Origin: Gluconacetobacter asukensis
GTDB taxonomy: Bacteria; Pseudomonadota; Alphaproteobacteria; Acetobacterales; Acetobacteraceae
Direction: 5' to 3'
DNA: 64,000 nucleotides
Assembly: GCF_014174375.1 (NCBI RefSeq)
Contig: NZ_JABEQE010000014.1
Location: 45,880-109,879 of the forward strand
This document shows, in pieces, positions 28,548 to 37,620 of this stretch (position 1 is its first letter; every line of letters begins with the position of its first letter). The notes below the pieces were generated by a model. That model saw only the letters and a program-made list of their open reading frames with translations. It did not search any database and had not been told where the DNA came from. The position numbers were made by a program, and so were the translations under genes.

Positions 28548-29929
28548 GGCGCCTCCGGTGGCGTGCGGCCCAGCTCGAAATCCGTCCGGGGCCGCCGGTG
28601 CGGATCGGCACGATCGAACGCCACCGCGCCGTCGATGAACACCATGTCGGCATGGGCATAGACGCTGAACGGTTCCGCCGACCAGATCACGGCATCGGCG
28701 TCCTTGCCGGGTTCCAGGGTGCCGATCCGCGTCTCCTGCCCCAGGGCACGGGCGGGATTGGCCGTCAGCCAGCCGATGACATGTTCGGGCGGCAGGTCCA
28801 GTCCGGCGCGCCTCCCGGCGGCGGCGGCCTTGCCGGCCTCGATGTTGAGCCACTGACCCAGAAAGGGGGAGTCGGAGTGCATCATGGCGCATCCGCCCGC
28901 GGCGTCGATGAAGGCGGCATTCTCGCGGATACCGTCCAGCGCCTCCATCTTGTAGCCCCACCAGTCGGACCATACGGCGGCACAGACATGCGCGCGGGCC
29001 AGAAGCGGTGCGATCTTGTAGCCTTCGACCGCGTGGTGAAAGGCGGCGATGCGAAAGCCCAGGGCCCGGCTCAGATCGAGCATCACCGCCATTTCGTCGG
29101 CGCGGTAGCAGTGCATATGCACCGCGATCCTGCCGTCCAGCACCGCCGCCAGCGTGTCCAGCCGCGCGTCGTCGTCGGGCTGTGTGCCCTGTCCGGCCAA
29201 ATAACGCCCCCAGGCCTGCCGATACCGGTCGGCCTTGGCGAAAGCCGCGCGGATAAAGGCGATTTCTCCCTCGCGGCTCGTCGGTCCCCGCCTTTTTTCG
29301 GCATCCTCGCTCTTGGGGTTCTCGCCGCAGGCCATCTTCATGCCCCAGGGCGCGCCCGGGACCTTCATCGCCTGCATCGTGGTCGCGGGGATCGGATGCA
29401 GCACCACCGAGCGGCCGCCGAAGATCGGGCTGGAGCCCGGCAGAACCTGCAAGGTCGTCACCCCGTGCGCCAGCGCGCGGGCAAAGGCCGGGTCCTGCGG
29501 ATTGATCGCGGTCTCGATCCAACTGTCCGCCGCATTGGGGTCGGACAATTCGCTCACGTCCGACGCATCCTCGTCCGTCGCGGTGATCGGTACGACATAG
29601 GTGCCGTCGTGACTGTGGATATCGATCAGCCCGGGCGTGATCCAGCGCCCCCGCGCGTCGATCATGTGCGCCTTCGCGTCCGCCAGATGCGGCCCGACCG
29701 CCGCGATCCTGCCGTCACGCATCAGTAGCGCTCCGTCCTCGATCCGGTGGCCCACCCCGTCCAGGATGGTCGCATGGACGATCAGCGTGTCCTCGCGCGG
29801 CAGGGGCCTGTAGGTGCTGGGGAAGAGGTCGCGCAGCCAGGGCGGGGTTGCCGCCGCTCCCGGCTCCGTGGCGGTCAGGCAGGCCATCAGCCCGATCATC
29901 AGGCAGCGAGGGGCGCGGTGCATCGTCAT
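28544..29929 (-). CDS. Secreted amidohydrolase (imidazolonepropionase-like)
   Basis: 461 residues from the ATG at 29929, which overlaps the PepSY gene stop by four bases, and has a signal peptide ending about residue 26 (TEPGAAA). The metal site is complete at its start: His105 and His107 in GLIDIHSHDGT, with further histidines in VHMHCYRADE and AAFHHAVEG and an aspartate in MMHSDSPFLGQ. The domain closes with IGTLEPGKDADAVIW. Substrate unknown; related exported members are often annotated as imidazolonepropionase or Xaa-Pro dipeptidase-like. It is followed by the HxH-less paralogue with overlapping stop and start, suggesting a paired complex. Confidence 0.92.
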   Translation of the reverse strand: MTMHRAPRCLMIGLMACLTATEPGAAATPPWLRDLFPSTYRPLPREDTLIVHATILDGVGHRIEDGALLMRDGRIAAVGPHLADAKAHMIDARGRWITPGLIDIHSHDGTYVVPITATDEDASDVSELSDPNAADSWIETAINPQDPAFARALAHGVTTLQVLPGSSPIFGGRSVVLHPIPATTMQAMKVPGAPWGMKMACGENPKSEDAEKRRGPTSREGEIAFIRAAFAKADRYRQAWGRYLAGQGTQPDDDARLDTLAAVLDGRIAVHMHCYRADEMAVMLDLSRALGFRIAAFHHAVEGYKIAPLLARAHVCAAVWSDWWGYKMEALDGIRENAAFIDAAGGCAMMHSDSPFLGQWLNIEAGKAAAAGRRAGLDLPPEHVIGWLTANPARALGQETRIGTLEPGKDADAVIWSAEPFSVYAHADMVFIDGAVAFDRADPHRRPRTDFELGRTPPEAP

Positions 29930-31083
29930 GCCCGCCGGTCGGAACGTGCCGGACGGCACTGCCGCCGCAGCCAGGGCAGTACGCCGGAGACGATCATGAA
30001 GCCGGTGGCGATACCAATGGCCAGCACGCAGCCCATCGTCGGCCACCCGGCGACCTGCCCGCTATGCAGCGGATAGAGCGCGCGGATCGCCAGCGTGCCG
30101 GCACCATCCAGATGCGGATCGTCGATCCATGCGATATGTCCGTCATGTCGGTCGATATGGCAGGTGATCCGTCCGAAACCGGTATAGAGCGCGGTGCCGC
30201 CGGGCGTGAACGATACCCCATACAGATCCCGCGCCGGGTCGTCGGTCAATGCGATTGGCAGCATGTCGGGATGGACATGCGCGGCCCAGGTCCGGGCAAT
30301 GGCCTCGGCTGCCGCGTAGCCCAGAAGCGGGCCGGCATGGATGGCAGGGGGCGGCGCGTCGTCGGCGAAGGGCGAGCCGGCACGGGGCGGCGACAGAAAG
30401 GTCGCGACGGGCGCGAAGGCCTCGTCGAAGAAATTCATCGCGACCGATGTCAGCGCCATCACGATCATGAACGGGATCGTCCAGAGTCCGATCACGCGGT
30501 GCAGTTCGGGCCAGGGGCGGCGTGCCAGCATCTGGCGATTGAGGCGCCACGCCGGTTGCCAGGCTGCCAGCAGCGGCCGGCGGCGGGGAAGGGTGATCAC
30601 CAGCCCGGCGACGGTCAGCGCCAACCAGCAGACCGCGGCTACCCCCATGAACAGCCGCCCGGCGGTGCCCAGCGCCAGGGTGGCATGAAGGTCGTACATC
30701 AATTGCATCGCATGGGCCCGGTCCAGTCCTGCCTGCCGGGAGCGGGTGCCGACCACGCCCCCGTCGAGCGGGTCGATGAACACGTCGTCGGGTGCCGCAT
30801 CGGGCGTGCGGACCATGACGGCACGCAGCGCTTCGCCGGAATGCGGTTGCAGGGCGAAGCGCACGACGCGCCAGGTCGGATGGTCGGCCAGGACGCGCGC
30901 CACCAGTTCGGGCGCCGGCCGCACCGGGCCCGCCGACACCCGGAACAGTCCGGGATTCAGCATGGCATCGGCGCGGTCGCGGAAGGTCAGGAGCGTGCCG
31001 GTTACGGCCGCGACCATCAGGAACAGCGCAATGCCCAGCCCGGCATAACGATGTGCCAGGAACAGGCCCCGGCGCAGCGTCAT
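29926..31083 (-). CDS. PepSY-associated transmembrane protein
   Basis: 385 residues from the ATG at 31083 (overlaps the esterase stop, ATGA). Topology and motifs fit the PepSY_TM family: LFLAHRYAGLGIALFLMVAAVTGTLLTF as the first helix with its histidine, an extracytoplasmic PepSY-like region, YDLHATLALG, a central ELHRVIGLWTIPFMIVMALTSV helix, and a last helix near the C-terminus. Such proteins are often linked to TonB-dependent iron or siderophore systems, where some act as ferric reductases, or to inhibition of peptidases through PepSY. In this operon of secreted hydrolases its role is uncertain. Confidence 0.88.
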   Translation of the reverse strand: MTLRRGLFLAHRYAGLGIALFLMVAAVTGTLLTFRDRADAMLNPGLFRVSAGPVRPAPELVARVLADHPTWRVVRFALQPHSGEALRAVMVRTPDAAPDDVFIDPLDGGVVGTRSRQAGLDRAHAMQLMYDLHATLALGTAGRLFMGVAAVCWLALTVAGLVITLPRRRPLLAAWQPAWRLNRQMLARRPWPELHRVIGLWTIPFMIVMALTSVAMNFFDEAFAPVATFLSPPRAGSPFADDAPPPAIHAGPLLGYAAAEAIARTWAAHVHPDMLPIALTDDPARDLYGVSFTPGGTALYTGFGRITCHIDRHDGHIAWIDDPHLDGAGTLAIRALYPLHSGQVAGWPTMGCVLAIGIATGFMIVSGVLPWLRRQCRPARSDRRA

Positions 31084-32054
31084 GTTGCCGGCTCGCATTC
31101 GGCGCAGCTCGCGCGCAGCCATGCGACCTGTTCCGCCACCGCGCTGGCGGCGACCCCGGAGATGTCCAGCGCCTCGAGGAAGGAATGGGTGGTCCCCGGA
31201 TAGGACCGGGCGATGACGGCATTGCCGGCGGCGCGGAGATGCTCGGCCATGGCGTGGTTCTCGTCCGCCAGCACGTCGCATTCCGCAATGGTCATGAACA
31301 CCGGCGGAAGATCCGCGACATCCGCCCGGAGGGGAGAGGCCAGCGGCAGCGCGCGTCGGTCGGCATCGGGGATATAGCGTTGCCAGAAGAACAGCATCTC
31401 GTCGCGCGTCAGCATGAAATCAGGCCCGGCGAAACGAGTATAGGATTGGGTGTCGCAGGCGCTGTCATACACGCCATAACTCAGCAGCAGCCCGTGCAGC
31501 CTGGTCGTGATTCCGGCGTCGCGCAACCCGATCGCGGCGGCCAGCGACAGATTCGCGCCCGCTGAATCCCCGCCGACGAACAGCGGCAGGCCCCCAAGCG
31601 CGGGCAGATGGACAGGCAGCGTGCGCAGGCAATCCATGATCTGTTCGAGCGCCACGGGGAACACGTATTCCGGCGCCAGGGCATAATCCAGCCCGACGAC
31701 GGCCATGTTGGCCCCCGCCGCATATTCGCGCATCAGCCGGTCATGCGTATCCAGGCCGAACATGGTCCACCCGCCGCCATGCAGATAGACCAGCACGCCA
31801 TCCGGCGACGACGGGCCGGGGGAGAAGATCCGCGCGCGTAGCGGCGGGGTGGTTTCGCCAAGGACAATGTCGCTGACGTCGGCCAGGGCCGGCGCCCTGG
31901 CCGGCAGCGTCGCGCGGGCCTGGGCGGCCAGGCTGCGGGCGGTTTCGGGCGGCAGGGTCTCGAACGGCGGAAAATCCCGTCCGGCCTGCGCCATATGCCG
32001 GCGAAATGCCGCGATCTCGGGGTCCAGAAGGCCTGGAGGAAGGGCTGAGGTCAC
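31080..32054 (-). CDS. Alpha/beta hydrolase, hormone-sensitive-lipase type esterase
   Basis: 324 residues if started at the GTG at 32054, where the family similarity begins (LPPGLLDPEIAAFRRHMA). An ATG at 32084 and others further upstream are possible and the start is not settled. The oxyanion motif HGGGW is at residues 92-96 and the nucleophile is Ser164 in GDSAGAN. Asp in ECDVLADEN and His in THSFLEAL complete the triad. No signal peptide is obvious, so it is probably cytosolic and cleaves short-chain esters or amides. First gene of the overlapping minus-strand operon that continues with PepSY and three amidohydrolase genes. Confidence 0.87.
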   Translation of the reverse strand: MTSALPPGLLDPEIAAFRRHMAQAGRDFPPFETLPPETARSLAAQARATLPARAPALADVSDIVLGETTPPLRARIFSPGPSSPDGVLVYLHGGGWTMFGLDTHDRLMREYAAGANMAVVGLDYALAPEYVFPVALEQIMDCLRTLPVHLPALGGLPLFVGGDSAGANLSLAAAIGLRDAGITTRLHGLLLSYGVYDSACDTQSYTRFAGPDFMLTRDEMLFFWQRYIPDADRRALPLASPLRADVADLPPVFMTIAECDVLADENHAMAEHLRAAGNAVIARSYPGTTHSFLEALDISGVAASAVAEQVAWLRASCAECEPAT

Positions 32055-32275
32055 GATTGTGGGGCTCCGCTGTCTCGAGCCCATTCTTGTCGAAACTGGT
32101 GCGGCGGGCGTGTCGGAAAGGGTCAAAGAGGCCAGCGGTCGGGCCATGAGGCGGAACGATCTGGAATCGTTACGATCACGGCCCGGTGGCGGCATGTTCT
32201 GGCCCGGTGACAACGGCCTGTCGGCGCGCGGGTGGTAGGATGTGCGATCCCCACTCAGCCGGAAGCCTCTGTGTC

Positions 32276-32917
32276 ATGTACGTTCCACCAGACTATGTTT
32301 GCGACGATACCGCCTGTCTGCACGACCTGATCGCGCGCGCGCGTCTGGGCACGGTCATTACCATGTCGGCGGGCTCCGATGGGGGTGCGCCTGAAGCCTG
32401 TCATCTGCCGTTGCTGTTGGATCGCCATCGTGGTCCGCTAGGCACGCTGGTCGGCCATCTCGATCGTCGTAACCCGCAACTGGCCGATCTGGCCGCCGGC
32501 CGGCCGGTGCTGGTGACGTTCCTGGGGGCCGACGCCGGCGTCTCGCCGGATTGGTACCGCACCAGCCCGCGCGTTCCGACCTGGCTGTACAGCGCCGTCC
32601 ATGCGACGGGCATTCCGACCGTGATCGAGGATGCGGCTGCCTTGCGCGATATCCTGGAGCGCGGCAGTGCCCTGGCGGTGCCCGCCGGGGGGACGTGGCG
32701 GCCGGCGCAGGTCGCAACCTATATCGATCGGCTGCTCGGCGGCATCGCAGGGTTCGAAATCCCCCTCGACACGCTGCGGGGGCAGATCCGGCTGGGTCAG
32801 CATAATGGCCCCGAGGACTGGCAGGGGGTGCATGACGCGCTGTCATGCGGCACCCTGCAACAGCGCCGTGTGGCCGAGGACATGGCGGCGTTCGGCCGCG
32901 TGATCTCCGGCGCCTGA
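32276..32917 (+). CDS. FMN-binding negative transcriptional regulator, PaiB-like
   Basis: 213 residues from the ATG at 32276 (GGAAG 10 bases upstream; the open frame extends upstream without similarity). The PaiB pattern is clear: MYVPPDYV opening, HLPLLLDRHRGPLGTLVGHLDRRNPQL, VLVTFLGADAGVSPDWY, VPTWLYSAVHATG and a C-terminal LRGQIRLGQHNGPEDWQGV in place of the usual KLSQN region. The fold is an FMN-binding split barrel. PaiB of Bacillus affects sporulation and protease genes, but most members are uncharacterised and may be flavoenzymes. It is divergent from the esterase operon and convergent with the permease gene. Confidence 0.88.
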   Translation: MYVPPDYVCDDTACLHDLIARARLGTVITMSAGSDGGAPEACHLPLLLDRHRGPLGTLVGHLDRRNPQLADLAAGRPVLVTFLGADAGVSPDWYRTSPRVPTWLYSAVHATGIPTVIEDAAALRDILERGSALAVPAGGTWRPAQVATYIDRLLGGIAGFEIPLDTLRGQIRLGQHNGPEDWQGVHDALSCGTLQQRRVAEDMAAFGRVISGA

Positions 32918-32935
32918 AAAAGCGGGACGGGGGCG

Positions 32936-34381
32936 TCAGAGCCCCCTATCCGCACCTTCACCCCCGCGACGGCGGGACTGGCGGCGGGCCAGCAACGCCC
33001 CCGCCGCCAGGTACAGCAGCAGGAAGATGGCGGCCGACGGCCGGCCGGACACGGCCTGCTGGCCGATACCGGCCAGGACGATGCAGATCGTCCCCACCGA
33101 CACGATCAGGGCGCAGACCGGCACCATCCCCAGCCAGAGGCCAAAGGCATGCACGCCACCCAGCGGGATGCGGAACGGCCGCGCCATGTCCGGGGCGACC
33201 ACCCGCAACCGCATGGCGCTGAGCGCCACGCCCGAAAAGGCGACCATGGTGCCGATACTGACCAGATCCGCCAGCACGCCGATGGGAAACAATGCCGCCA
33301 GCAGGCCCGCAAGTGCGGCGGCCAGCACGATGCCCAGCCCCGGCGTGCCGTGGCGCGGGTGCAGCCGCATGAACCATCCGGGCAGCAGGCCGTCGCGCGC
33401 CATGGCGAAGCAGATGCGCGAATGGCCGTAAGTATTGACCAGCATCACCGATGCCAGGCCCGTCAGCGCGCCGATCCGCAGCAGGATGCCGATGCGCGGA
33501 TAGCCGACCGCCGCCATGGCCTCCGCCACCGGATCGGGCACGTCGAGGCCACGGAAGGGCACCAGGCCCGTCAGAACCAGCGAAACCAGGGCATAGAGCA
33601 GCGCACTGACCAGCAGCGTTCCGATCAGGCCGATCGGCAGGTCGCGTGCCGGGCGGCGGGCTTCCGCCGCCGCTGTCGCGACAGTGTCGAAGCCGAGATA
33701 GGCAAAGACGACGATCGACGCGGCGCGCAGCACGCCGGGCACGCCGAAACGGAACCCGCCCTCGGAGGGTGGTAGGAAAGGCGACCAGTTGGCCGGATTC
33801 ACATGGCCGATCCCGATGCCCAGGAACACCAGCAGAACGCCCGTCTTCACCACGACGAGGGCGGTGTTGACGCGGGCCGATTCCCGCACCCCCCGCACCA
33901 GCGCCGCCGCGATCAGCATCAGGGACAGGAATGCGGTCAGGTTGGCATGCGGTCCCGCCATGCCGGCGGCCGACCCCACGCTGGGCTGGATCAGTGCCGC
34001 CGGCAGCCCGTGCCCCAGCGCCACCAGCAGGCTTTGCAGATAGCTGGCGAAGCCGGTGGCCACCGCCGCGCCGGCCAGCAGGAATTCCAGCGTCAGCATC
34101 CAGCCGACCCACAGGGCCGCCCCCGGCCCGAACGCACGGGTGACGTAGCTGTACGAGGCTCCGGCGATCGGCATCGCGGTCGACAGTTCGGCGTAGCAGA
34201 TCCCCGTCAGGCCGCAGGCGGCCCCGGCGGCCAGGAAGGACAGGGTGACGGCCGGCCCGGCATATTCCGCCGCCGCGACACCGGGCAGGATATAGATCCC
34301 GGCCCCGACGACGCAGCCCACGCCCAGCAGCAGCAGGTCCACCGGGCCCAGCGCCCGGCGCAATGTCCGGGGCGCGCTCAT
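32936..34381 (-). CDS. APC-family amino acid permease
   Basis: 481 residues with about twelve membrane segments. The start ATG at 34381 overlaps the peptidase stop (ATGA). The first helix carries the substrate-binding GVGCVVGAGIYILPG motif, helix 3 SYSYVTRAFGPGAALWVGWML and the middle FAYLGFDTVATAAAEARRPARDLPIG, all typical of the cationic amino acid transporter (CAT/YfnA) branch. It imports amino acids across the inner membrane. Coupling to a secreted S9 peptidase suggests it takes up the peptidase's products (inference). Confidence 0.92.
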   Translation of the reverse strand: MSAPRTLRRALGPVDLLLLGVGCVVGAGIYILPGVAAAEYAGPAVTLSFLAAGAACGLTGICYAELSTAMPIAGASYSYVTRAFGPGAALWVGWMLTLEFLLAGAAVATGFASYLQSLLVALGHGLPAALIQPSVGSAAGMAGPHANLTAFLSLMLIAAALVRGVRESARVNTALVVVKTGVLLVFLGIGIGHVNPANWSPFLPPSEGGFRFGVPGVLRAASIVVFAYLGFDTVATAAAEARRPARDLPIGLIGTLLVSALLYALVSLVLTGLVPFRGLDVPDPVAEAMAAVGYPRIGILLRIGALTGLASVMLVNTYGHSRICFAMARDGLLPGWFMRLHPRHGTPGLGIVLAAALAGLLAALFPIGVLADLVSIGTMVAFSGVALSAMRLRVVAPDMARPFRIPLGGVHAFGLWLGMVPVCALIVSVGTICIVLAGIGQQAVSGRPSAAIFLLLYLAAGALLARRQSRRRGGEGADRGL

Positions 34382-36357
34382 GGGGCCGGCCTCAGGATGG
34401 GCGTCAGCCATGCCAGGACCCGGCGCTGCACGTCTTCCTCGACCATGGCACCGACCGCGCCGCCGAACCAGTGCGGCGCATCGGGATAGCGTACCAGCTC
34501 CACGCGCGTGCCCTGCGCCTTCAGGCTGTTGAAGAATATCGTCGCCTGCTCCGGCGGCACGCGCGCGTCGCTCATGCCGTGCAGCAGCAGGATCGGCATG
34601 TGCGCCAGGCTGGCCGCATTGATCGGCGAATGGGCGGCATAGTCCGCCGCCCGGTCGATCGGATCGCCAAAATAGGGCGGCAGGAAACCGGGCCCGACAT
34701 CGGTCGAAAGCGCCATCGTCCGCAGGTCGGTGATGCCCGCGCCGTCGATCACCGTCAGGAACCGCTTTTCATGTCCGGCCATCCAAGCGGCCATGAAGCC
34801 GCCATAGCTCCATCCCCCCAGCGCCAGGCGGCGAGGGTCGGCAACGCCCTGGCGGGTCAGCATGTCGATGCCGTCCAGAATGTCGCGTGCATCCGCGCCC
34901 CCCCAATCGCCGCGCGTGGCCTCGGCGAAGGCGGTGCCGCGCCCATCCGACCCGCGCGGATTGGGCATGAACACCGCAATGCCATGGCTGGCAAGCAGGC
35001 GCGCCCAGTCATGCCAAGAGCCCAGCCATCCTTGTGCCCAGGCATCGTACGGTCCGCCATGAATCTGCGTGAACAGCGGCAGGTCGCGCGATTGCCCCGG
35101 CGGCAGGACCAGCAGGCCGCTCAGCGCGGTGCCGTCGCGGCCCTGCCAGCGAACGACCCGCTGCGCGCCCAGGGGCCAGCCGCTCACCTGCGGATTCAGG
35201 TCGGTCAGCGCCCGGCCGTGGCCATCCTGAACGATCCATACATCCTCGGCGCGCGTCGGCGTGCTGGCCGGCAGTGCGACGGTGCCGTCGCGGGCCATGG
35301 AAAACGCATAGGGCTCGCCGCCCAGATCCACTGTCTGGCTTATTGTGCCGTTCGCGGCATCCATCCGGCCGAGACAGGGCGCGATGTCATGGAAACCCAG
35401 CACCGTCAGGCTCCGTCCATCCGCGTTCCATGCCATGGCGCGGACCGATCCGGGCCAGCCGGCACCTATCTTGCGGGCGCGTCCATCCGCCAGATCGTAG
35501 CGGCTGACGGTGCCCACGATTCCATCCTGGTCGAAATGCCCCCATGCCAGATGGCTCCCATCGGGCGAAAAGATCGGATGCACCGCCGTCGCCCGGCCCG
35601 GCAGGCGGTGCAGGACATGACCGGCGGTATCGACGATGCTGATGGCGGATTGGTACCAGAATGCGTCCAGCCCGTCCGAGCGGCCGGCGCGCACGGCCAG
35701 CGACTGTCCATCGGGTGCCCATTCGACGTCGAACACCGCATGCGCGTCCAGCGCGACCGGCCGTATATGCCCGTCCGCCAGGGTCAGGATCACCAGGCCA
35801 GGCCCTGGCGGCATGTCGTCCGGCGCGGACCCGTCGACCCGTGCGACGGGCGCGGACGGAGGGACGGGACGGACCAGAACCGCCAGACGGCCACCATCGG
35901 GAGACCAGCGAAAATCGATCGCGTCCCCCGCGAAGGGCCCCAGGTCGCGCGGGGCCTCGCCCGCCGGGCCGGCCAGCCATATCGTGTCATGTGCGCCGCC
36001 ATGCCGGCCGATATAGGCCAGATGCCGCCCGTCGGGCGACCAGCGCGGATGGCCGTCATTGTCCTGCGACCCCTCCAGCCGGACGGCGTGCGCATCCGGC
36101 GCGACGGGCTGGAACCAGAGCCGTGTGACCGGCGGCCGTGCCGGATCGGCAAACGCACGCACGCCATAGACGATGTGCCGGCCGTCCGGTGCCAGAGCGA
36201 TATCGCCGACGCCGCGCAGCGTGCTGATCTGTTCCGGCGTGATCGCCGGGGCGGCGGGCTGGGTCGCGCGGGCAAGGGAGGACGCGCCGAGCAGCGCGCA
36301 CAGGGCAGCGGCGGAGCGCGCCAGCGGAAGACAGAAGGAAAAACCGTATCGCGCCAT
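34378..36357 (-). CDS. S9-family prolyl oligopeptidase-type peptidase, exported
   Basis: 659 residues from the ATG at 36357, which gives a signal peptide (MARYGFSFCLPLARSAAALCALLGA...). The N-terminal two-thirds are propeller blades (LAPDGRHIVYGV, WSPDGRHLAYIG, WAPDGQSLAVRAG, FSPDGSHLAWGHF). The C-terminal catalytic domain has Ser517 in GGWSYGGF, Asp in HGMSDARVPPEQA and His in DAPHWFGG. It resembles acylaminoacyl peptidases and dipeptidyl peptidase-like S9 enzymes that cut short peptides in the periplasm. Its stop overlaps the start of the amino-acid permease gene, making a two-gene peptide-use operon. Confidence 0.93.
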   Translation of the reverse strand: MARYGFSFCLPLARSAAALCALLGASSLARATQPAAPAITPEQISTLRGVGDIALAPDGRHIVYGVRAFADPARPPVTRLWFQPVAPDAHAVRLEGSQDNDGHPRWSPDGRHLAYIGRHGGAHDTIWLAGPAGEAPRDLGPFAGDAIDFRWSPDGGRLAVLVRPVPPSAPVARVDGSAPDDMPPGPGLVILTLADGHIRPVALDAHAVFDVEWAPDGQSLAVRAGRSDGLDAFWYQSAISIVDTAGHVLHRLPGRATAVHPIFSPDGSHLAWGHFDQDGIVGTVSRYDLADGRARKIGAGWPGSVRAMAWNADGRSLTVLGFHDIAPCLGRMDAANGTISQTVDLGGEPYAFSMARDGTVALPASTPTRAEDVWIVQDGHGRALTDLNPQVSGWPLGAQRVVRWQGRDGTALSGLLVLPPGQSRDLPLFTQIHGGPYDAWAQGWLGSWHDWARLLASHGIAVFMPNPRGSDGRGTAFAEATRGDWGGADARDILDGIDMLTRQGVADPRRLALGGWSYGGFMAAWMAGHEKRFLTVIDGAGITDLRTMALSTDVGPGFLPPYFGDPIDRAADYAAHSPINAASLAHMPILLLHGMSDARVPPEQATIFFNSLKAQGTRVELVRYPDAPHWFGGAVGAMVEEDVQRRVLAWLTPILRPAP

Positions 36358-36741
36358 TATCGGGTCCCGGTCTGGGCAGTGCGTCATGGGGGCGGGCAAC
36401 GGGATTCGTTGCGATTGTCGGGATATCGTTTCACCGGCATGCCATCTTGTCCATGCGGTCGTCTCCGGGCTGCGCCGAGGGTGGCTTTCTGGCCAAGAGA
36501 TTGATCTGGAACCGGAAACGGCGCATGTGACCTGTTCCGGGGCGCCGGGGCGGCCTGTTCGAGACAAAGCTCGGCCCATTGCCGACAGCCCGGGCAGCCC
36601 GTCCTGGCGGATCTGTTTTGGCCCTATCGAGACGGTGGCTGGCCCTGCCTGAACAGACCGAAATCGCAACGACCTATTAACGTAACGATATGGTCATGAG
36701 CCAGTGCCACCAAAAACCGGGGTGAGGGAGGGGAGGGAAGA
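36358..36741. promoter_or_regulatory. Divergent intergenic region, S9 peptidase / AraC regulator
   Basis: 384 bases between divergent genes with no supportable coding sequence. It should hold promoters for both directions. The right end has an AT-richer stretch (about 36676-36700) and a strong GGAGGGAAG ribosome-binding site just before the AraC start. No repeat or operator stands out. Confidence 0.4.
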
Positions 36742-37539
36742 ATGTCAACGCAGGCGAAGATCCTTCCGATCAAGCGCAGCAGCGATCTGCCGCATGATGC
36801 CAGCCCGGTCGTTGGGCTGGCCGATCATTATCCGCCGGGTTTTTCCGATCCGTTCCATGCCCATGAGCGCTGCCAGCTTGCCCTGACCCTGTCGGGCATC
36901 ATCACGGTGACGACCGGTTCGGCCAGCTATATCCTGCCGCCCAACCGCGCCATCTGGATTCCGGGTGGCACCCACCATCAGGTGACGACCCGCGCGGCGG
37001 TACAGTTCCGGACGCTCTATGTCGACAACACGCTGAACAAATGGCTCGATCGCTGCCATGTGTTCGAGACCACGCCGCTGGTGCGCGCGCTGATCGATGA
37101 AGTCCTGCAATTCCGCTTTCCCTATCCCCCGCAGGGGCGCGAGGTCAGGCTGACCAGCCTGCTGCTGGACGAGCTGGATCGCATGCCCAGCGTCGGGTTG
37201 CAGATCAGCATGCCCTCCGACCGGCGGCTGGTGCGTGTCTGCCGTGCCCTGCTGCTGAACCCGACCGACGGGCGCGACCTGGATCATTGGGCGCTCGAGG
37301 CCGGAATGGGGCGGCGTACCTTCACGCGCCTGTTTCGCGAACAGACAGGCATGGGCCTGGCCAGCTGGCGCCAGCAGGCCAGGATGATCGAGGCGATCGC
37401 CTTGTTGGAGCAAGGGCATTCGGTCACGACCGCTGCCTACGATGTCGGCTACGACAGCCCCAGTGCCTTCAGCGCCGCCTTCCACCGGATCTTCGGCATG
37501 TCGCCCAGCGCGTATTGCCGAGGAAGTATAAAAATATAG
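36742..37539 (+). CDS. AraC-family transcriptional regulator
   Basis: 265 residues. An N-terminal cupin-like sensor domain (FHAHERCQLALTLSGIITVTT, RAIWIPGGTHHQV) is followed by the C-terminal double helix-turn-helix (DLDHWALEAGMGRRTFTRLFREQTGMGLASWRQQARMIEAIALL, VTTAAYDVGYDSPSAFSAAFHRIFGMSPSAY). The ATG at 36742 follows GGAGGGAAG. It lies 81 bases upstream of a siderophore-type TonB receptor on the same strand and is the likely regulator of that gene. The layout recalls AraC activators such as PchR or AlcR, which sense siderophores, but the sensor domain here is not that type for certain. Confidence 0.93.
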   Translation: MSTQAKILPIKRSSDLPHDASPVVGLADHYPPGFSDPFHAHERCQLALTLSGIITVTTGSASYILPPNRAIWIPGGTHHQVTTRAAVQFRTLYVDNTLNKWLDRCHVFETTPLVRALIDEVLQFRFPYPPQGREVRLTSLLLDELDRMPSVGLQISMPSDRRLVRVCRALLLNPTDGRDLDHWALEAGMGRRTFTRLFREQTGMGLASWRQQARMIEAIALLEQGHSVTTAAYDVGYDSPSAFSAAFHRIFGMSPSAYCRGSIKI

Positions 37540-37567
37540 AAAAGATTGTTCCAATAAATATCTTTTC
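37539..37567. promoter_or_regulatory. Inverted repeat upstream of siderophore-type receptor
   Basis: Eight-base arms GAAAAGAT (37539-37546) and ATCTTTTC (37560-37567) with a 13-base spacer lie in the AT-rich 81-base gap between the AraC gene and the receptor. They could be a terminator of the regulator gene or an operator for the receptor. The left arm touches the AraC stop codon. Confidence 0.4.
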
Positions 37568-37620
37568 CAAATCATATCTTCAATGCCTCGGTCGAGGCGC
37601 AGCATCGCGAGTGCCCCATC

